64,000 nucleotides of DNA, taken from NCBI RefSeq assembly GCF_000092865.1, contig NC_014151.1:1054001-1118000 (forward strand), in the 5' to 3' direction. The stretch is from Cellulomonas flavigena DSM 20109. Its GTDB lineage: Bacteria > Actinomycetota > Actinomycetes > Actinomycetales > Cellulomonadaceae. Of this stretch, positions 55,919-64,000 are shown piece by piece. The notes beneath the pieces were generated by a model that was not told the origin of the DNA, did not search any database, and saw only the letters and a list, made by a program, of their open reading frames with translations. The first letter of the stretch is position 1; each line of letters begins with the position of its first letter. Both the position numbers and the translations under genes were made by a program.

Positions 55919-56755
55919 ATGACCCACGACGACACGCCGGCACCGGCGCCGGAGTACCGCCAGGGCCCGGTCCTCCTGCGCCGCGACCAGATCCCCGCCA
56001 CCACGTCCGACCAGAGGCTGCTCTCCACGGGCGGCGGCGCGTCGTGGCTCCACGACGACCCGTGGCGCGTCATGCGGATCCAGAGCGAGTTCGTCGAGGG
56101 CTTCGGCGCGCTCGCGGAGGTCGGCCCCGCGGTGAGCGTCTTCGGCTCGGCCCGCACCACGCCCGACGACCCGTACTACACGCTCGCCCGGGACGTCGCG
56201 CGCGGCCTGGTGGAGGCGGGGTACGCGGTCATCACCGGCGGCGGCCCCGGCATCATGGAGGCCGCGAACCGCGGCGCGGCCGAGGCCGACGGGCTGTCGA
56301 TCGGCCTCGGCATCGAGCTGCCCTTCGAGCAGGGCATGAACCGGTGGGTCGACCTCGGGGTCAACTTCCGGTACTTCTTCGCCCGCAAGACGATGTTCGT
56401 CAAGTACTCCGAGGGCTTCGTCGTGCTGCCCGGCGGATTCGGCACGTTCGACGAGCTGTTCGAGGCGCTCACGCTCGTGCAGACGCACAAGGTCACGGGG
56501 TTCCCCATCGTGCTGGTCGGCGGCGACTACTGGACGGGTCTGCTGTCGTGGCTGCGCGAGACCGTGCACCCGGCGGGGATGATCGCGGCCGCGGACGTCG
56601 ACCTGCTGCAGGTCGCGACGACGGCGGAGGACGCCGTCGACATCGTCGTGCGGCGCAACGTCGAGCTGCGCGCGCGGGAGCAGGCGGCCGCGCAGGCGGC
56701 CGAGCGCGATCAGCGTGCCGCCGAGGGCGATGCGCTCGCGGGCGGCGGGTGGTGA
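55919..56755 (+). CDS. LOG-family (TIGR00730) Rossmann-fold protein
   Basis: 278 residues. The LOG motifs are clear: ITGGGPGIMEAANRGA near 105-120 and LPGGFGTFDELFEALT near 172-187. LOG enzymes are cytokinin riboside-phosphate phosphoribohydrolases; bacterial copies hydrolyse nucleoside 5'-monophosphates. An N-terminal extension of about 70 residues precedes the fold, and the C-terminal 30 residues are a Glu/Ala/Arg helix. It matches the place of Rv1205 upstream of folP2. Its TGA overlaps the GTG of the next gene. Confidence 0.9.
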   Translation: MTHDDTPAPAPEYRQGPVLLRRDQIPATTSDQRLLSTGGGASWLHDDPWRVMRIQSEFVEGFGALAEVGPAVSVFGSARTTPDDPYYTLARDVARGLVEAGYAVITGGGPGIMEAANRGAAEADGLSIGLGIELPFEQGMNRWVDLGVNFRYFFARKTMFVKYSEGFVVLPGGFGTFDELFEALTLVQTHKVTGFPIVLVGGDYWTGLLSWLRETVHPAGMIAAADVDLLQVATTAEDAVDIVVRRNVELRAREQAAAQAAERDQRAAEGDALAGGGW

Positions 56756-57678
56756 CGAGCGGTCCGCTGCCGGGCGTCCCCGCCGGCGCGGTGCCGCTGC
56801 GCCTGCGCGGGCGCACGTTCGGAGTCGACCGGCCCGTCGTCATGGCCGTCGTCAACCGCACCCCCGACTCGTTCTACGCCGCCGCGCGGTACCGCGCGGA
56901 CACGGTCGACGCCGCGGTCGACCGGGCCGTCGCGGACGGTGCGGACGTGCTCGACGTCGGCGGCGTGCGCGCCGGCCGCGGACCGGTCGTCGACGAGGCG
57001 GAGGAGATGGCCCGCGTGCTGCCCGTCGTCGAGCGCGTCCGTGCCCGCCACCCCGACCTGCTGGTGAGCGTCGACACGTGGCGTTCCGGCGTCGCGCGCG
57101 CCGCAGCCGACGCGGGTGCCGACCTGCTCAACGACACGTGGGCGGGGCACGACCCGGCGCTCGTCGAGGTCGCCGCGGAGCGGGGGCTCGGCGTGGTGTG
57201 CTCGCACACCGGCGGCGCGGCGCCCCGCACCGACCCGTTCCGCGTCGAGTACCCCGCGCCCGGCGGCGTCGACCCGCTCGACGGCGTGCTCGTCGACGTC
57301 GTGACCACGCTCACGGCGGCCGCGGCGCGCGCCGTCGCGCTCGGTGTGGACCCCGCGTCCGTGCTCGTCGACGCGACCCTCGACTTCGGCAAGACGACCT
57401 GGCACTCGTTGCACCTGCTGCGAAGAACCCCGCAGATCGTGCAGATCGGGCACCCTGTGCTCATGGCGATATCACGCAAGGACCTCGTCGGGGAGACCTT
57501 GGACCTCCCGCCGGACGAACGGCTCGAGGGCACGCTCGCGGCCACCGCGGTCGCGGCCTGGCTCGGCGCCCGGGTGTTCCGGGTGCACGACGTGGCCGCG
57601 ACGCGGCGCACGCTCGACATGGTCGCAGCGCTGCGCGCCGAGCGGGCGCCCGTGCACGCGCTGCGGGGGATGCTGTGA
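56752..57678 (+). CDS. folP2: Dihydropteroate synthase-like protein, FolP2 type
   Basis: 308-residue TIM-barrel protein of the DHPS family. The N-terminal signature survives as VMAVVNRTPDSFY. The second signature is altered: VGGVRAGRGPVVDEAEE replaces the canonical GG-E-S-T-R-P-G, as in mycobacterial FolP2. VSVDTWRSGVA and VCSHTGGAAPRTDPF are other FolP2-like features. FolP2 proteins have been reported to lack DHPS activity, so a true folate role is doubtful. It overlaps the LOG gene and the next membrane gene by 4 bp each. A canonical folP is not in this window. Confidence 0.88.
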   Translation: MTSGPLPGVPAGAVPLRLRGRTFGVDRPVVMAVVNRTPDSFYAAARYRADTVDAAVDRAVADGADVLDVGGVRAGRGPVVDEAEEMARVLPVVERVRARHPDLLVSVDTWRSGVARAAADAGADLLNDTWAGHDPALVEVAAERGLGVVCSHTGGAAPRTDPFRVEYPAPGGVDPLDGVLVDVVTTLTAAAARAVALGVDPASVLVDATLDFGKTTWHSLHLLRRTPQIVQIGHPVLMAISRKDLVGETLDLPPDERLEGTLAATAVAAWLGARVFRVHDVAATRRTLDMVAALRAERAPVHALRGML

Positions 57679-59072
57679 GCGGCGACGGCACGCCCGGCGC
57701 GGACGTCGAGGAGGTCGTCGACGCCGCACCCGGCCCGGCGACCGACGACGTCGCCGGCGACGCGGCGACCGCCGCCCACGGGACGCGGCACGTGACCGGC
57801 GCCGCGGGCGAGCCCGCCGACCCCGACCTCGCCGCCCCCGAGCCCGCGGCGCCCGCCGGACCGGCCTGGTGGCGACGCGTCGCGGCGTGGCCGTGGTGGG
57901 TGCACGTGCTGCTGGTCTGGGCCGCGTCACGCGTGCTCGTCGCCGGCGCGTTCCTCTGGACGTCGACGGTGCAGGAGGCGACCCACTGGGCGTCCGCGAA
58001 CCCGTCCTACCTGCAGTTCGTCGGGCTGTTCTACGACGCGGGCTGGTACCAGCAGATCGCCGAGGGTGCGTACCCCGCGGAGCTGCCGCGCGACGACCAG
58101 GGCCTCGTGCAGCAGAACGCGTGGGCGTTCTTCCCGTTGTTCCCCGCGCTCGTGCGCGTGGTCATGCAGCTCACGGGCGGCACGTGGGTCGTCGTCGCGC
58201 CGCTGGTCGCGACCGCCCTGGGCGGGGCCGCGATGCTGGTCGTGCACGAGTGCGTCCGGTACGGCGCACCGCGGGCCGTCGCCGCCCGGCCCGGGCTGCC
58301 GCTCGCGTCCGTCGCACTGGTCTGCGCGTTCCCGACGGCCGCCGTCCTGCAGGTCGCGTACACCGAGGCTGCCGCGCTCCTGCTGATCGCGACGTCGCTG
58401 CTGCTGCTGGTCCGACGTCAGTACGCCTGGGCGGTGCTGGCGATCCTCGCGCTCGGTCTCACGCGGGCCGTCGCGCTGCCGATGGCCGTCGTGGTCGTCG
58501 TGCACGCGGGCGCCCGGTGGTGGCGGGCCCGGCGGGGCGAGGACACCTTCGGCCCGCGCGAGGCCGCGGGGCTCGCGGGCGTCGCCGCCGCGGCCGGGCT
58601 GTCGGGTGTCGCGTGGCCGGCCATCTGCGGCTGGGTCACCGGCGTGCCGGACGGCTACCTCCAGACGCAGGAGGCGTGGCGCGGGGTGCGCGAGGTCACA
58701 CCGTTCCACGGCTGGACGTACGTGCCCCAGTTCTGGCTGGGGGAGTGGGGCGTCCCGGCGATGTTCGCGGGGTTCGCGCTCGTCGCCGCGGTCCTGGTGG
58801 TGCCCGCCGCGTGGCGCCTGGGCCCGGAGCTGCACGCGTGGTCCGCCGCGTACCTGCTGTACATCGTCGCCGTCATCGAGCCGGGCTCCAGCCTTGCGCG
58901 GTTCCTGCTGCTGGCCTTCCCGCTCGCCGCCGCGACGGTGGGCGTCGTGCGGCGCCCGACCTGGGCGCGGCGGCTGTGGTTCGGCGCGATCCTCCTGCTC
59001 ATGCTGGGTCTCCAGGTGCTCTGGGTGCGCCAGATGTGGGAGTTCAACCCCCACGGCGACTGGCCCCCGTGA
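57675..59072 (+). CDS. Membrane glycosyltransferase, PIG-V/GT-C-like
   Basis: 465 residues. A 70-residue acidic, Pro/Ala-rich cytoplasmic leader precedes about ten membrane segments. After the first segment comes FYDAGWYQQIAEGAYP, the Asp-containing first loop of GT-C polyprenyl-phosphate-dependent mannosyltransferases. NAWAFFPLFPALVRVV and the end RFLLLAFPLAAATVGVV agree with the PIG-V-like family. It probably transfers a sugar to a lipid or protein outside the membrane; donor and acceptor cannot be told. Its GTG overlaps the FolP2-like stop. Confidence 0.8.
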   Translation: MSGDGTPGADVEEVVDAAPGPATDDVAGDAATAAHGTRHVTGAAGEPADPDLAAPEPAAPAGPAWWRRVAAWPWWVHVLLVWAASRVLVAGAFLWTSTVQEATHWASANPSYLQFVGLFYDAGWYQQIAEGAYPAELPRDDQGLVQQNAWAFFPLFPALVRVVMQLTGGTWVVVAPLVATALGGAAMLVVHECVRYGAPRAVAARPGLPLASVALVCAFPTAAVLQVAYTEAAALLLIATSLLLLVRRQYAWAVLAILALGLTRAVALPMAVVVVVHAGARWWRARRGEDTFGPREAAGLAGVAAAAGLSGVAWPAICGWVTGVPDGYLQTQEAWRGVREVTPFHGWTYVPQFWLGEWGVPAMFAGFALVAAVLVVPAAWRLGPELHAWSAAYLLYIVAVIEPGSSLARFLLLAFPLAAATVGVVRRPTWARRLWFGAILLLMLGLQVLWVRQMWEFNPHGDWPP

Positions 59073-59118
59073 CCCGTTCGTGCTCCGGCGACCCGAACAG
59101 TGCGGGTGCCCGGTGAAC

Positions 59119-59124
59119 TAGGAT
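59119..59124 (+). promoter_or_regulatory. Candidate -10 box upstream of the DUF3117 gene
   Basis: TAGGAT, 89 nt before the ATG at 59214, in the only non-coding gap of this run. A leader of about 80 nt with AAGGAGAGG near its end is implied. Confidence 0.4.
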
Positions 59125-59213
59125 GGTCGTCGGACAACCGGCTGACCAGGAGGTTGTCGGGCCCGCCCGACGACCGTCGGCCGGTGACGCGCGACGCGAA
59201 GGAGAGGCCCCGG

Positions 59214-59381
59214 ATGGCCGCGATGAAGCCGAGGACCGGCGACGGACCGCTCGAGGTGACCAAGGAGGGCCGTGGCATCGTCATGCGCGTCCCGCTCGAG
59301 GGCGGCGGACGGCTGGTGGTCGAGCTCAACGCGACCGAGGCCGCCGAGCTGGGCGAGGCACTGACCTCCGTCGTCGGCTGA
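59214..59381 (+). CDS. DUF3117 small protein
   Basis: 55 residues: MAAMKPRTGDGPLEVTKEGR through to ELGEALTSVVG. Size and sequence fit the highly conserved actinobacterial DUF3117 family (Rv1211 in M. tuberculosis, from memory), function unknown. The SD AAGGAGAGG is 6 nt before the ATG, one of the strongest in the window, which suggests heavy translation. Confidence 0.92.
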   Translation: MAAMKPRTGDGPLEVTKEGRGIVMRVPLEGGGRLVVELNATEAAELGEALTSVVG

Positions 59382-59391
59382 CGACCTGCGC

Positions 59392-60987
59392 ATGACTCCC
59401 CGCTCCACCGGCGCGGCGGCCCTGCCGCCGCGCACCCCGCCCGCCGTCACGCTGCACGCGGCGAGCGTCGCCGACTCGGACCTCCTGGACGACGGGTCGG
59501 TCGACGCCGTCGCCGTGCAGGTGGCCCCGGGCCGCGACGGTGACGATGCGCTGCAGCCCCGCTCGGGCACGCCCCAGGCCGCCGCGCGGTACGGCATCGA
59601 CCTGGCCGAGCTCGCGGAGCGCGCCGGTCTGACGGGTGCTGCCGGTGAGGCGTTCACCGTCCACCTGCCGCTGCCCGTCGGCTCGTCCGTCGAGCTGCCG
59701 TGGGCGGGACTGCCGCCGCGGATCGTCCTCGTGGGCGTCGGCGACGAGGGCCCGACGGCGCTGCGTCGGGCAGGTGCGGCGCTCGCGCGTGCGACGCGCG
59801 GGCTGACGCGGGTGGCCGCGACCGTGGGCGCGCAGACCCACCACGACGAGGCGGGCGCAGCGCAGGCCGCACGCGCCGTCGCCGAGGGCTACCTGCTGGC
59901 CGCCTACCGGCAGCCGCGCACGACCCGGACCCCGGACGACGAGCGGCCCGCGGAGCTCGTGCTGCTCGGTCGCGACGGTGCGGCCGTCGCAGCCGCGGTC
60001 GAGACCGCGCGGACGGGCGCCGAGGCGACCTGGCTGGTGCGGGACCTGGCGAACACGCCGTCCAGCGTGAAGGACCCCGCGTGGATGGCCGACCGCGCGC
60101 GGCGCCTCGGTTCCAGGGCCGGGCTCGACGTGCAGGTGCTCGGGCCGCGCGAGCTCGCCGCGGGCGGGTTCGGCGGCATCCTCGCCGTCGGTGCCGGCTC
60201 GGCGTCGACCCCGCGCCTCGTGCGCCTGACGTACACGCCCGCGAAGGGCGGCGGGCGGCACGTGGTGGTCGTCGGCAAGGGCATCACGTACGACACGGGC
60301 GGGCTGTCCATCAAGCCGCGCGAGGCGATGGTGCCCATGAAGACCGACATGGCGGGGTCGGCCGTGGCGCTCGCCACCGTGCTGGCCGCCGCCCGGGCCC
60401 AGGTGCCGCACCGCGTCACCGCGGTGCTCCCGCTCGCGGAGAACCACGTCGGTGCAGCCTCCTACCGGCCCGGGGACGTCGTGACGATCCACGGCGGCAC
60501 GACCGTCGAGATCGCCAACACCGACGCCGAGGGGCGTCTGGTGCTCGCCGACGCGCTCGCCTGGGCCGACGCGACGCTGGAGCCCGACGTGCTCGTCGAC
60601 GTCGCGACCCTCACGGGTGCCGCGACGCTCGGGCTGGGCCGTCAGCACGCCGCGCTGTACGGCACGGACGACGCGCTCGTCGCCGCGCTCACGGAGGCAG
60701 GTCGGCGCACGGGTGAGCTCGTGTGGCACATGCCGCTGGTCGCGGACTACGAGGAGGCCGTGCGCTCGTCGGTCGCCGACCTGCGCCACGTCCCCGAGGA
60801 CCGCAGGATCGGGGGCGGGTCGATCACGGCCGCGCTCTTCCTGCGCCGGTTCGTCGGGCAGCGGGCCTGGGCGCACCTCGACATCGCCGGCACCGGCCGC
60901 TCGACGTCGGACAAGCACGAGGTCACCGAGGGCGCCACGGGCTACGGGGCGCGCCTGCTGCTGGAGTACCTCGCCGCGCTGGACTGA
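59392..60987 (+). CDS. pepA: Leucyl aminopeptidase (M17)
   Basis: 531-residue M17 aminopeptidase. The N-terminal domain (about 1-190) is variable. The catalytic domain has VVGKGITYDTGGLSIKP (Lys and Asp ligands, about 300), MKTDMAGSA (Asp) and the family signature NTDAEGRLVLADAL (about 375-388, with Asp, Glu and the catalytic Arg). It removes N-terminal residues using two metal ions and normally forms hexamers. The ATG is 10 nt past the DUF3117 stop with no strong SD, so coupling is likely. It converges on the methyltransferase gene. Confidence 0.95.
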   Translation: MTPRSTGAAALPPRTPPAVTLHAASVADSDLLDDGSVDAVAVQVAPGRDGDDALQPRSGTPQAAARYGIDLAELAERAGLTGAAGEAFTVHLPLPVGSSVELPWAGLPPRIVLVGVGDEGPTALRRAGAALARATRGLTRVAATVGAQTHHDEAGAAQAARAVAEGYLLAAYRQPRTTRTPDDERPAELVLLGRDGAAVAAAVETARTGAEATWLVRDLANTPSSVKDPAWMADRARRLGSRAGLDVQVLGPRELAAGGFGGILAVGAGSASTPRLVRLTYTPAKGGGRHVVVVGKGITYDTGGLSIKPREAMVPMKTDMAGSAVALATVLAAARAQVPHRVTAVLPLAENHVGAASYRPGDVVTIHGGTTVEIANTDAEGRLVLADALAWADATLEPDVLVDVATLTGAATLGLGRQHAALYGTDDALVAALTEAGRRTGELVWHMPLVADYEEAVRSSVADLRHVPEDRRIGGGSITAALFLRRFVGQRAWAHLDIAGTGRSTSDKHEVTEGATGYGARLLLEYLAALD

Positions 60988-60994
60988 GCGCGGC

Positions 60995-61627
60995 TCAGCG
61001 CCGGACGGCGACCAGCAGACCCTCGCCCGCCGGCAGCAGCGCCGGGACCAGGCGGTCGTCGGCGCGCACGTGGCGGCCGACGTCGCGCACCGTCGTCGTC
61101 GCCTCGTCGCGCCGCGCCGGGTCCGCGACCCGGTCGTGCCACAGCGCGTCGTCGACCGCCAGCACGCCGCCGGGACGCAGCAGACGCACCGCCTGCTCGA
61201 CGTACGCCGGGTAGTTCTCCACGTCCGCGTCGACGACGACCATGTCGTAGCCGCCGTCGGTCAGGCGCGGCAGCACGTCCATCGCGCGGCCGGAGATCGC
61301 GCGCGTCCGGGTGCTGCGCACGCCCTCCTCGGCGAAGGCCTCCTTCGCCGCACGCTGGTGCTCGAGCTCGAGGTCGATCGTCGTCAGGACGCCGTCGGCC
61401 GGCATGCCGCGCAGCAGGTACAACGAACCGACGCCGGCACCGGTACCGACCTCGACGACCGCCCGCGCCTGCGCCGCCGCCGCCAGCACGCGCAGCGCCG
61501 CCCCGGCGCCGGGCAGCACCGGGGTGCAGCCGAGGTGCGACGCGCGCTCGCGGGCCCGCAGCAGGACGTCGTCCTCCTCGAGGAACTCCTCGCAGTACAC
61601 CCAGCTGGTCGCCTTGTCGGTGGAGAT
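60995..61627 (-). CDS. SAM-dependent O-methyltransferase (Rv1220c-like)
   Basis: About 210 residues. The methyltransferase fold starts at AVVEVGTGAGVGSLYLLRGM (motif I, near 60). Asp-containing TTIDLELEHQRAAKEAF follows, then DMVVVDADVENYPAYVEQAVRLLRPGG, a catechol-OMT-like layout. Its neighbourhood with sigE matches Rv1220c. The start is odd: no ATG, GTG or TTG fits. GGAGG at 61634-61638 points, with 6-nt spacing, at an ATC codon at 61627 (reading ISTDKATSW). Upstream GTG codons would add about 50 low-complexity residues. Substrate unknown. Confidence 0.84.
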   Translation of the reverse strand: MSTDKATSWVYCEEFLEEDDVLLRARERASHLGCTPVLPGAGAALRVLAAAAQARAVVEVGTGAGVGSLYLLRGMPADGVLTTIDLELEHQRAAKEAFAEEGVRSTRTRAISGRAMDVLPRLTDGGYDMVVVDADVENYPAYVEQAVRLLRPGGVLAVDDALWHDRVADPARRDEATTTVRDVGRHVRADDRLVPALLPAGEGLLVAVRR

Positions 61628-61835
61628 GACGCGCCTCCTCGTCGTCCGCCCCGGTCGGGCGTGCCTGGGCGCCAGCGTAGTCCCGCGTCCCGGACGTCCT
61701 GCGGACGTGCGGCCCGACGCCCCGCGTGCCGTCCGCCGGCACCCGGTTCCGCCCACGACGAACACGGGTCGAGGGTCGGGGCGCGACCTGGGAGACTGAG
61801 GACCCGGCAGCCGAACGAGGAGAGCCCCGAAGCAG

Positions 61836-62420
61836 ATGAGTCCCCAGCCCACCGAGTGGCAGGCCCCGTCGTGGGAGGACATCGTCCGCGAGCACTCCGG
61901 GCGGGTCTACCGCCTGGCCTACCGGCTCACCGGCAACCGGCACGACGCCGAGGACCTCACGCAGGAGACGTTCGTCCGCGTGTTCCGGTCCCTGCACACG
62001 TACAGCCCCGGCACGTTCGAGGGCTGGCTGCACCGCATCACCACGAACCTCTTCCTCGATCTCGCGCGTCGTCGGCAGCGGGTGCGCATCGAGCCCATCG
62101 GGGACGACGCCGAGCGGTGGACGTCGTCCGACCTGCTCGCGACCCCCGAGCGCGCGTTCGAGTCCACCCACCTCGACCACGACGTGCAGCGCGCGCTCGA
62201 CGAGCTGCCGCCCGAGTACCGTGCCGCCGTCGTGCTGTGCGACATCGAGGGGCTCTCGTACGAGGAGATCGCCGTCACGCTCGGGATCAAGCTCGGCACC
62301 GTGCGTTCCCGCATCCACCGGGCGCGTGCCCGGCTGCGCGTGGCCCTCGAGCACCGGCGCCCGTTCGACGGCGCCGACCTCGACGTGGCCGCGGCCGACC
62401 CGGCGGACGTGCCCGGATGA
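61836..62420 (+). CDS. sigE: ECF sigma factor SigE
   Basis: 194 residues. Region 2 ([43 protein letters not shown]) and region 4 ([46 protein letters not shown]) are complete. The sequence and the gene order (methyltransferase, sigE, anti-sigma, htrA) match the M. tuberculosis SigE locus. SigE directs envelope-stress genes. GAGGAGAG lies about 11 nt before the ATG. It shares 4 bp with the anti-sigma gene, so both are made together. Confidence 0.93.
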   Translation: MSPQPTEWQAPSWEDIVREHSGRVYRLAYRLTGNRHDAEDLTQETFVRVFRSLHTYSPGTFEGWLHRITTNLFLDLARRRQRVRIEPIGDDAERWTSSDLLATPERAFESTHLDHDVQRALDELPPEYRAAVVLCDIEGLSYEEIAVTLGIKLGTVRSRIHRARARLRVALEHRRPFDGADLDVAAADPADVPG

Positions 62421-63328
62421 TGCACCTCGGGTCGCGGATCAGCGCGCTCGTCGACGGGGAGCTCGACCCCGCCGCCACCGAGCGTGCGCTCGCGCACGTC
62501 GCCTGCTGCCCTGCCTGCGCGCGTGAGCTCGCGGCCGCCCGCGCCGCGCGCCGCGCGCTCGCCGCGGCGGAGCCGGTCGAGCCCACCGACGACCTCACCG
62601 CGCGCCTGCTCTCGCTCTCCTCGCAGGTGCCACCGGTGCCGCCGGCCCCGCGCGACCCCTTCGCCGTCGGGGCCGGGGCGTCGCTGCCGTTCGCCGCGAC
62701 CCACGCGCTGCGCGGGGACGTGGTCGCGCGCCGCACGCCCGCACGGCTCGTCGTCGGCTCGGTCGCCGGCCTGGGCGCGGTGGCCGCCGCGCTCTTCGTG
62801 CTCGGCGAGCGGCCGGTCGTGACGCCGTCGAGCCACCCGGCCGCCGCGCTCGGGCTGCTCGCGCACGCGTCGGTGCCCCCCTCGCACGACGAGGTGCCCG
62901 TCGACGACGCGACGGTCGCGTGGCTGCGCGGACACGGCTGGACCTTCCCCCGCGAGCTGCCGGCCGGCTGGCACGTCGGCTCGCTGAGCTGGTCGCCGGC
63001 GGACGGCGCGCGCGTGCTCGAGGTGGACGTCACCGGCCCGTCGGGCACGTACGTCGTCACCGAGCAGCAGGGCCGGCTCGACACGGACGCCATCGAGGGG
63101 GCGCCCGTGCGCGAGGTCGGGGGGCGGCAGGTGTACGTCCTGTCCGTCGAGCCGTGGCAGGTGGCATGGCAGTCCGGCTCGACCGTGGTGCAGGTCGTCG
63201 CCTCGCAGGACGAGGGTGAGATCGACGAGCTCGTCGCGGCGTTCCCGTCCGCGGGGTACGACGACACCGTCACCGGCCGGATCGGTCGGGGCTGGCAGAC
63301 CGTCTCCGCCGTGTGGGAGCGCCCGTGA
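62417..63328 (+). CDS. rseA: Anti-sigma factor with zinc (ZAS) domain and an extra outside domain
   Basis: 303 residues. The ZAS zinc motif His27-x3-Cys31-x2-Cys34 lies in a SigE-binding N-terminal domain. A Pro/Ala linker follows, then one membrane segment near 112-135. About 165 residues outside the membrane include [32 protein letters not shown] and [20 protein letters not shown], a beta-rich region recalling MucB/RseB-like modules. Mycobacterial RseA is only about 150 residues as I recall. It should hold SigE inactive and be cleaved or released under stress. Overlaps sigE and htrA by 4 bp each. Confidence 0.86.
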   Translation: MMHLGSRISALVDGELDPAATERALAHVACCPACARELAAARAARRALAAAEPVEPTDDLTARLLSLSSQVPPVPPAPRDPFAVGAGASLPFAATHALRGDVVARRTPARLVVGSVAGLGAVAAALFVLGERPVVTPSSHPAAALGLLAHASVPPSHDEVPVDDATVAWLRGHGWTFPRELPAGWHVGSLSWSPADGARVLEVDVTGPSGTYVVTEQQGRLDTDAIEGAPVREVGGRQVYVLSVEPWQVAWQSGSTVVQVVASQDEGEIDELVAAFPSAGYDDTVTGRIGRGWQTVSAVWERP

Positions 63329-64000
63329 GCGACGAGGGCCAGGTGCCCGCGGGCGGCGTCGCGCAACCGGAGCGGGCCACCGAGCACCCGGAGCCGCCGG
63401 TCCCGGCGCCGCAGGTACCCGCGCCGCCGCCGGTCGCGCCCTTCGCCGCGCCCTCGTCCTACCGGCGCGCGTCGGGTGGCACGACCGCGGCACCGTCGCC
63501 CGCCACGCCGCCCGGGTCGTCCCTGCCGCCGCCGCTCGCGCCGTCGGGTGCGCCCGGCGGTCCCTGGGCGCCCGCCCCGTCCAGCGCGCTCCCGCCCCAA
63601 CTCGGCGCCGGGGCCGCCCGGTCGCACGGGGTCTCAGGAGGTGCGGCGCAGGGCCTGCCGGCGTTCGCGCCCGCCCCTGCCGCGGCTCCGCGGCGGCGGC
63701 GCCGCACGCCGTCGGTCGCATGGGTCGTGCCACTGGTCCTGCTGTCGCTCGCGGCGGGCTACCTGGGTGGTCTGCTCGGCGCGCGCCACCAGACCGGCGA
63801 CGCCCGCCTCGTCGACGCGGGCCTGCCCGTCGTGCCGGCGCCCGCGGCGCAGCCGGACCGCGCCCCGGAGTCGATCGCGGGCATCGCCGCCGGCGTCCTG
63901 CCGAGCGTGGTGTCGCTCGCGGTGACGACGGCCGACGGCGGCGCCACCGGGTCGGGCTTCGTGCTCCGGCAGGACGGGTACGTGCTGACCAACAACCACG
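63325..64000 (+). CDS. htrA: HtrA-type serine protease, N-terminal part (runs off the window)
   Basis: The first 225 residues are visible. A Pro/Ala-rich cytoplasmic region (about 1-125) precedes one membrane segment near 130-150. The trypsin-like domain follows: IAGIAAGVLPSVVSLAVTT, GATGSGFVLRQDGYVLTNNH, whose last His should be the catalytic His. The protease core, Ser and PDZ domain are outside the window. GTG 63325 overlaps the anti-sigma stop. HtrA in this position degrades misfolded envelope proteins and may process the anti-sigma factor. Confidence 0.93.
   Translation, partial: MSDEGQVPAGGVAQPERATEHPEPPVPAPQVPAPPPVAPFAAPSSYRRASGGTTAAPSPATPPGSSLPPPLAPSGAPGGPWAPAPSSALPPQLGAGAARSHGVSGGAAQGLPAFAPAPAAAPRRRRRTPSVAWVVPLVLLSLAAGYLGGLLGARHQTGDARLVDAGLPVVPAPAAQPDRAPESIAGIAAGVLPSVVSLAVTTADGGATGSGFVLRQDGYVLTNNH

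Noticed and set aside
61628..61835. SigE-type autoregulated promoter in front of sigE
   Set aside because: GGAAC-like elements occur only on the minus strand there, with no matching -10 at the right spacing on the + strand.

Overview
The window is about 73-75% GC by eye, rich in GTG starts, 4-bp start/stop overlaps and TANNNT -10 boxes a few bases before start codons. With mycothiol (mshB) and a SigE-RseA-HtrA module this points to a high-GC actinobacterium. The mix of sugar and peptide ABC importers and the lack of mycolate genes fit a Cellulomonas-like member of the Micrococcales; the genus is an inference from overall gene style, not a database match. About 57 genes are supported, nearly all chromosomal core or ordinary accessory genes. 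No rRNA, tRNA, CRISPR array, transposase, phage gene or origin was recognised.

Layout. 1-8276 (-): a block of MacB/FtsX-type ABC genes (two ATPases, two giant permeases and the 5' end of a third). 8473-9894 (-): fumC. 10036-14430 (+): a four-gene sugar importer whose parts resemble mycobacterial LpqY-SugA-SugB-SugC. 14604-18671: a DUF2087-like gene, then a leftward run of xseA, xseB, a PfkB sugar kinase and a beta-carbonic anhydrase, with a repeat island between xseA and xseB. 18815-23941: ispH, a secreted protein of unknown role, rmuC and two tandem paralogues of unknown function. 24088-27772: an overlapping three-gene unit (ABC ATPase, membrane permease, GT1-type glycosyltransferase). 27816-31258: ychF, a propeller-like protein, arfB and a pterin dehydratase/VOC fusion.

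31570-41105: a peptide importer locus with two related substrate-binding lipoproteins, a DppB with an unusual extra membrane block, DppC, a fused DppDF ATPase and an antisense PH-domain gene. 41151-48368: typA, mshB, a small membrane protein, a flavin reductase-like protein, a very long VanW-domain protein and an SH3-like protein. 48464-54603: ferredoxin, dapC, gltA, a lysozyme-like membrane protein, dapD and dapE. 54624-64000: a radical SAM/SPASM enzyme, a LOG-family protein, a FolP2-like protein, a membrane glycosyltransferase, a DUF3117 protein, leucyl aminopeptidase, an O-methyltransferase, then sigE, its anti-sigma factor and the 5' end of htrA. From memory, the order ferredoxin-dapC, dapD-dapE, LOG, folP2, DUF3117, methyltransferase, sigE-rseA-htrA follows Mycobacterium tuberculosis Rv1177-Rv1224, so this half looks like conserved actinobacterial backbone.

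How the genes work together: dapC, dapD and dapE are three steps of the succinylase branch of diaminopimelate/lysine synthesis; xseA and xseB make exonuclease VII; the SigE, RseA and HtrA set is an envelope-stress circuit; the two importer loci feed disaccharides and peptides to the cell. The most unusual sequence-level signals are the repeat island at 17067-17399, the dispersed inverted repeat at 14444 and 23342, the twin paralogues with matched upstream dyads, the DppB insertion, the AbrB-like tail on an ABC ATPase, and a possible ATC start on the methyltransferase.
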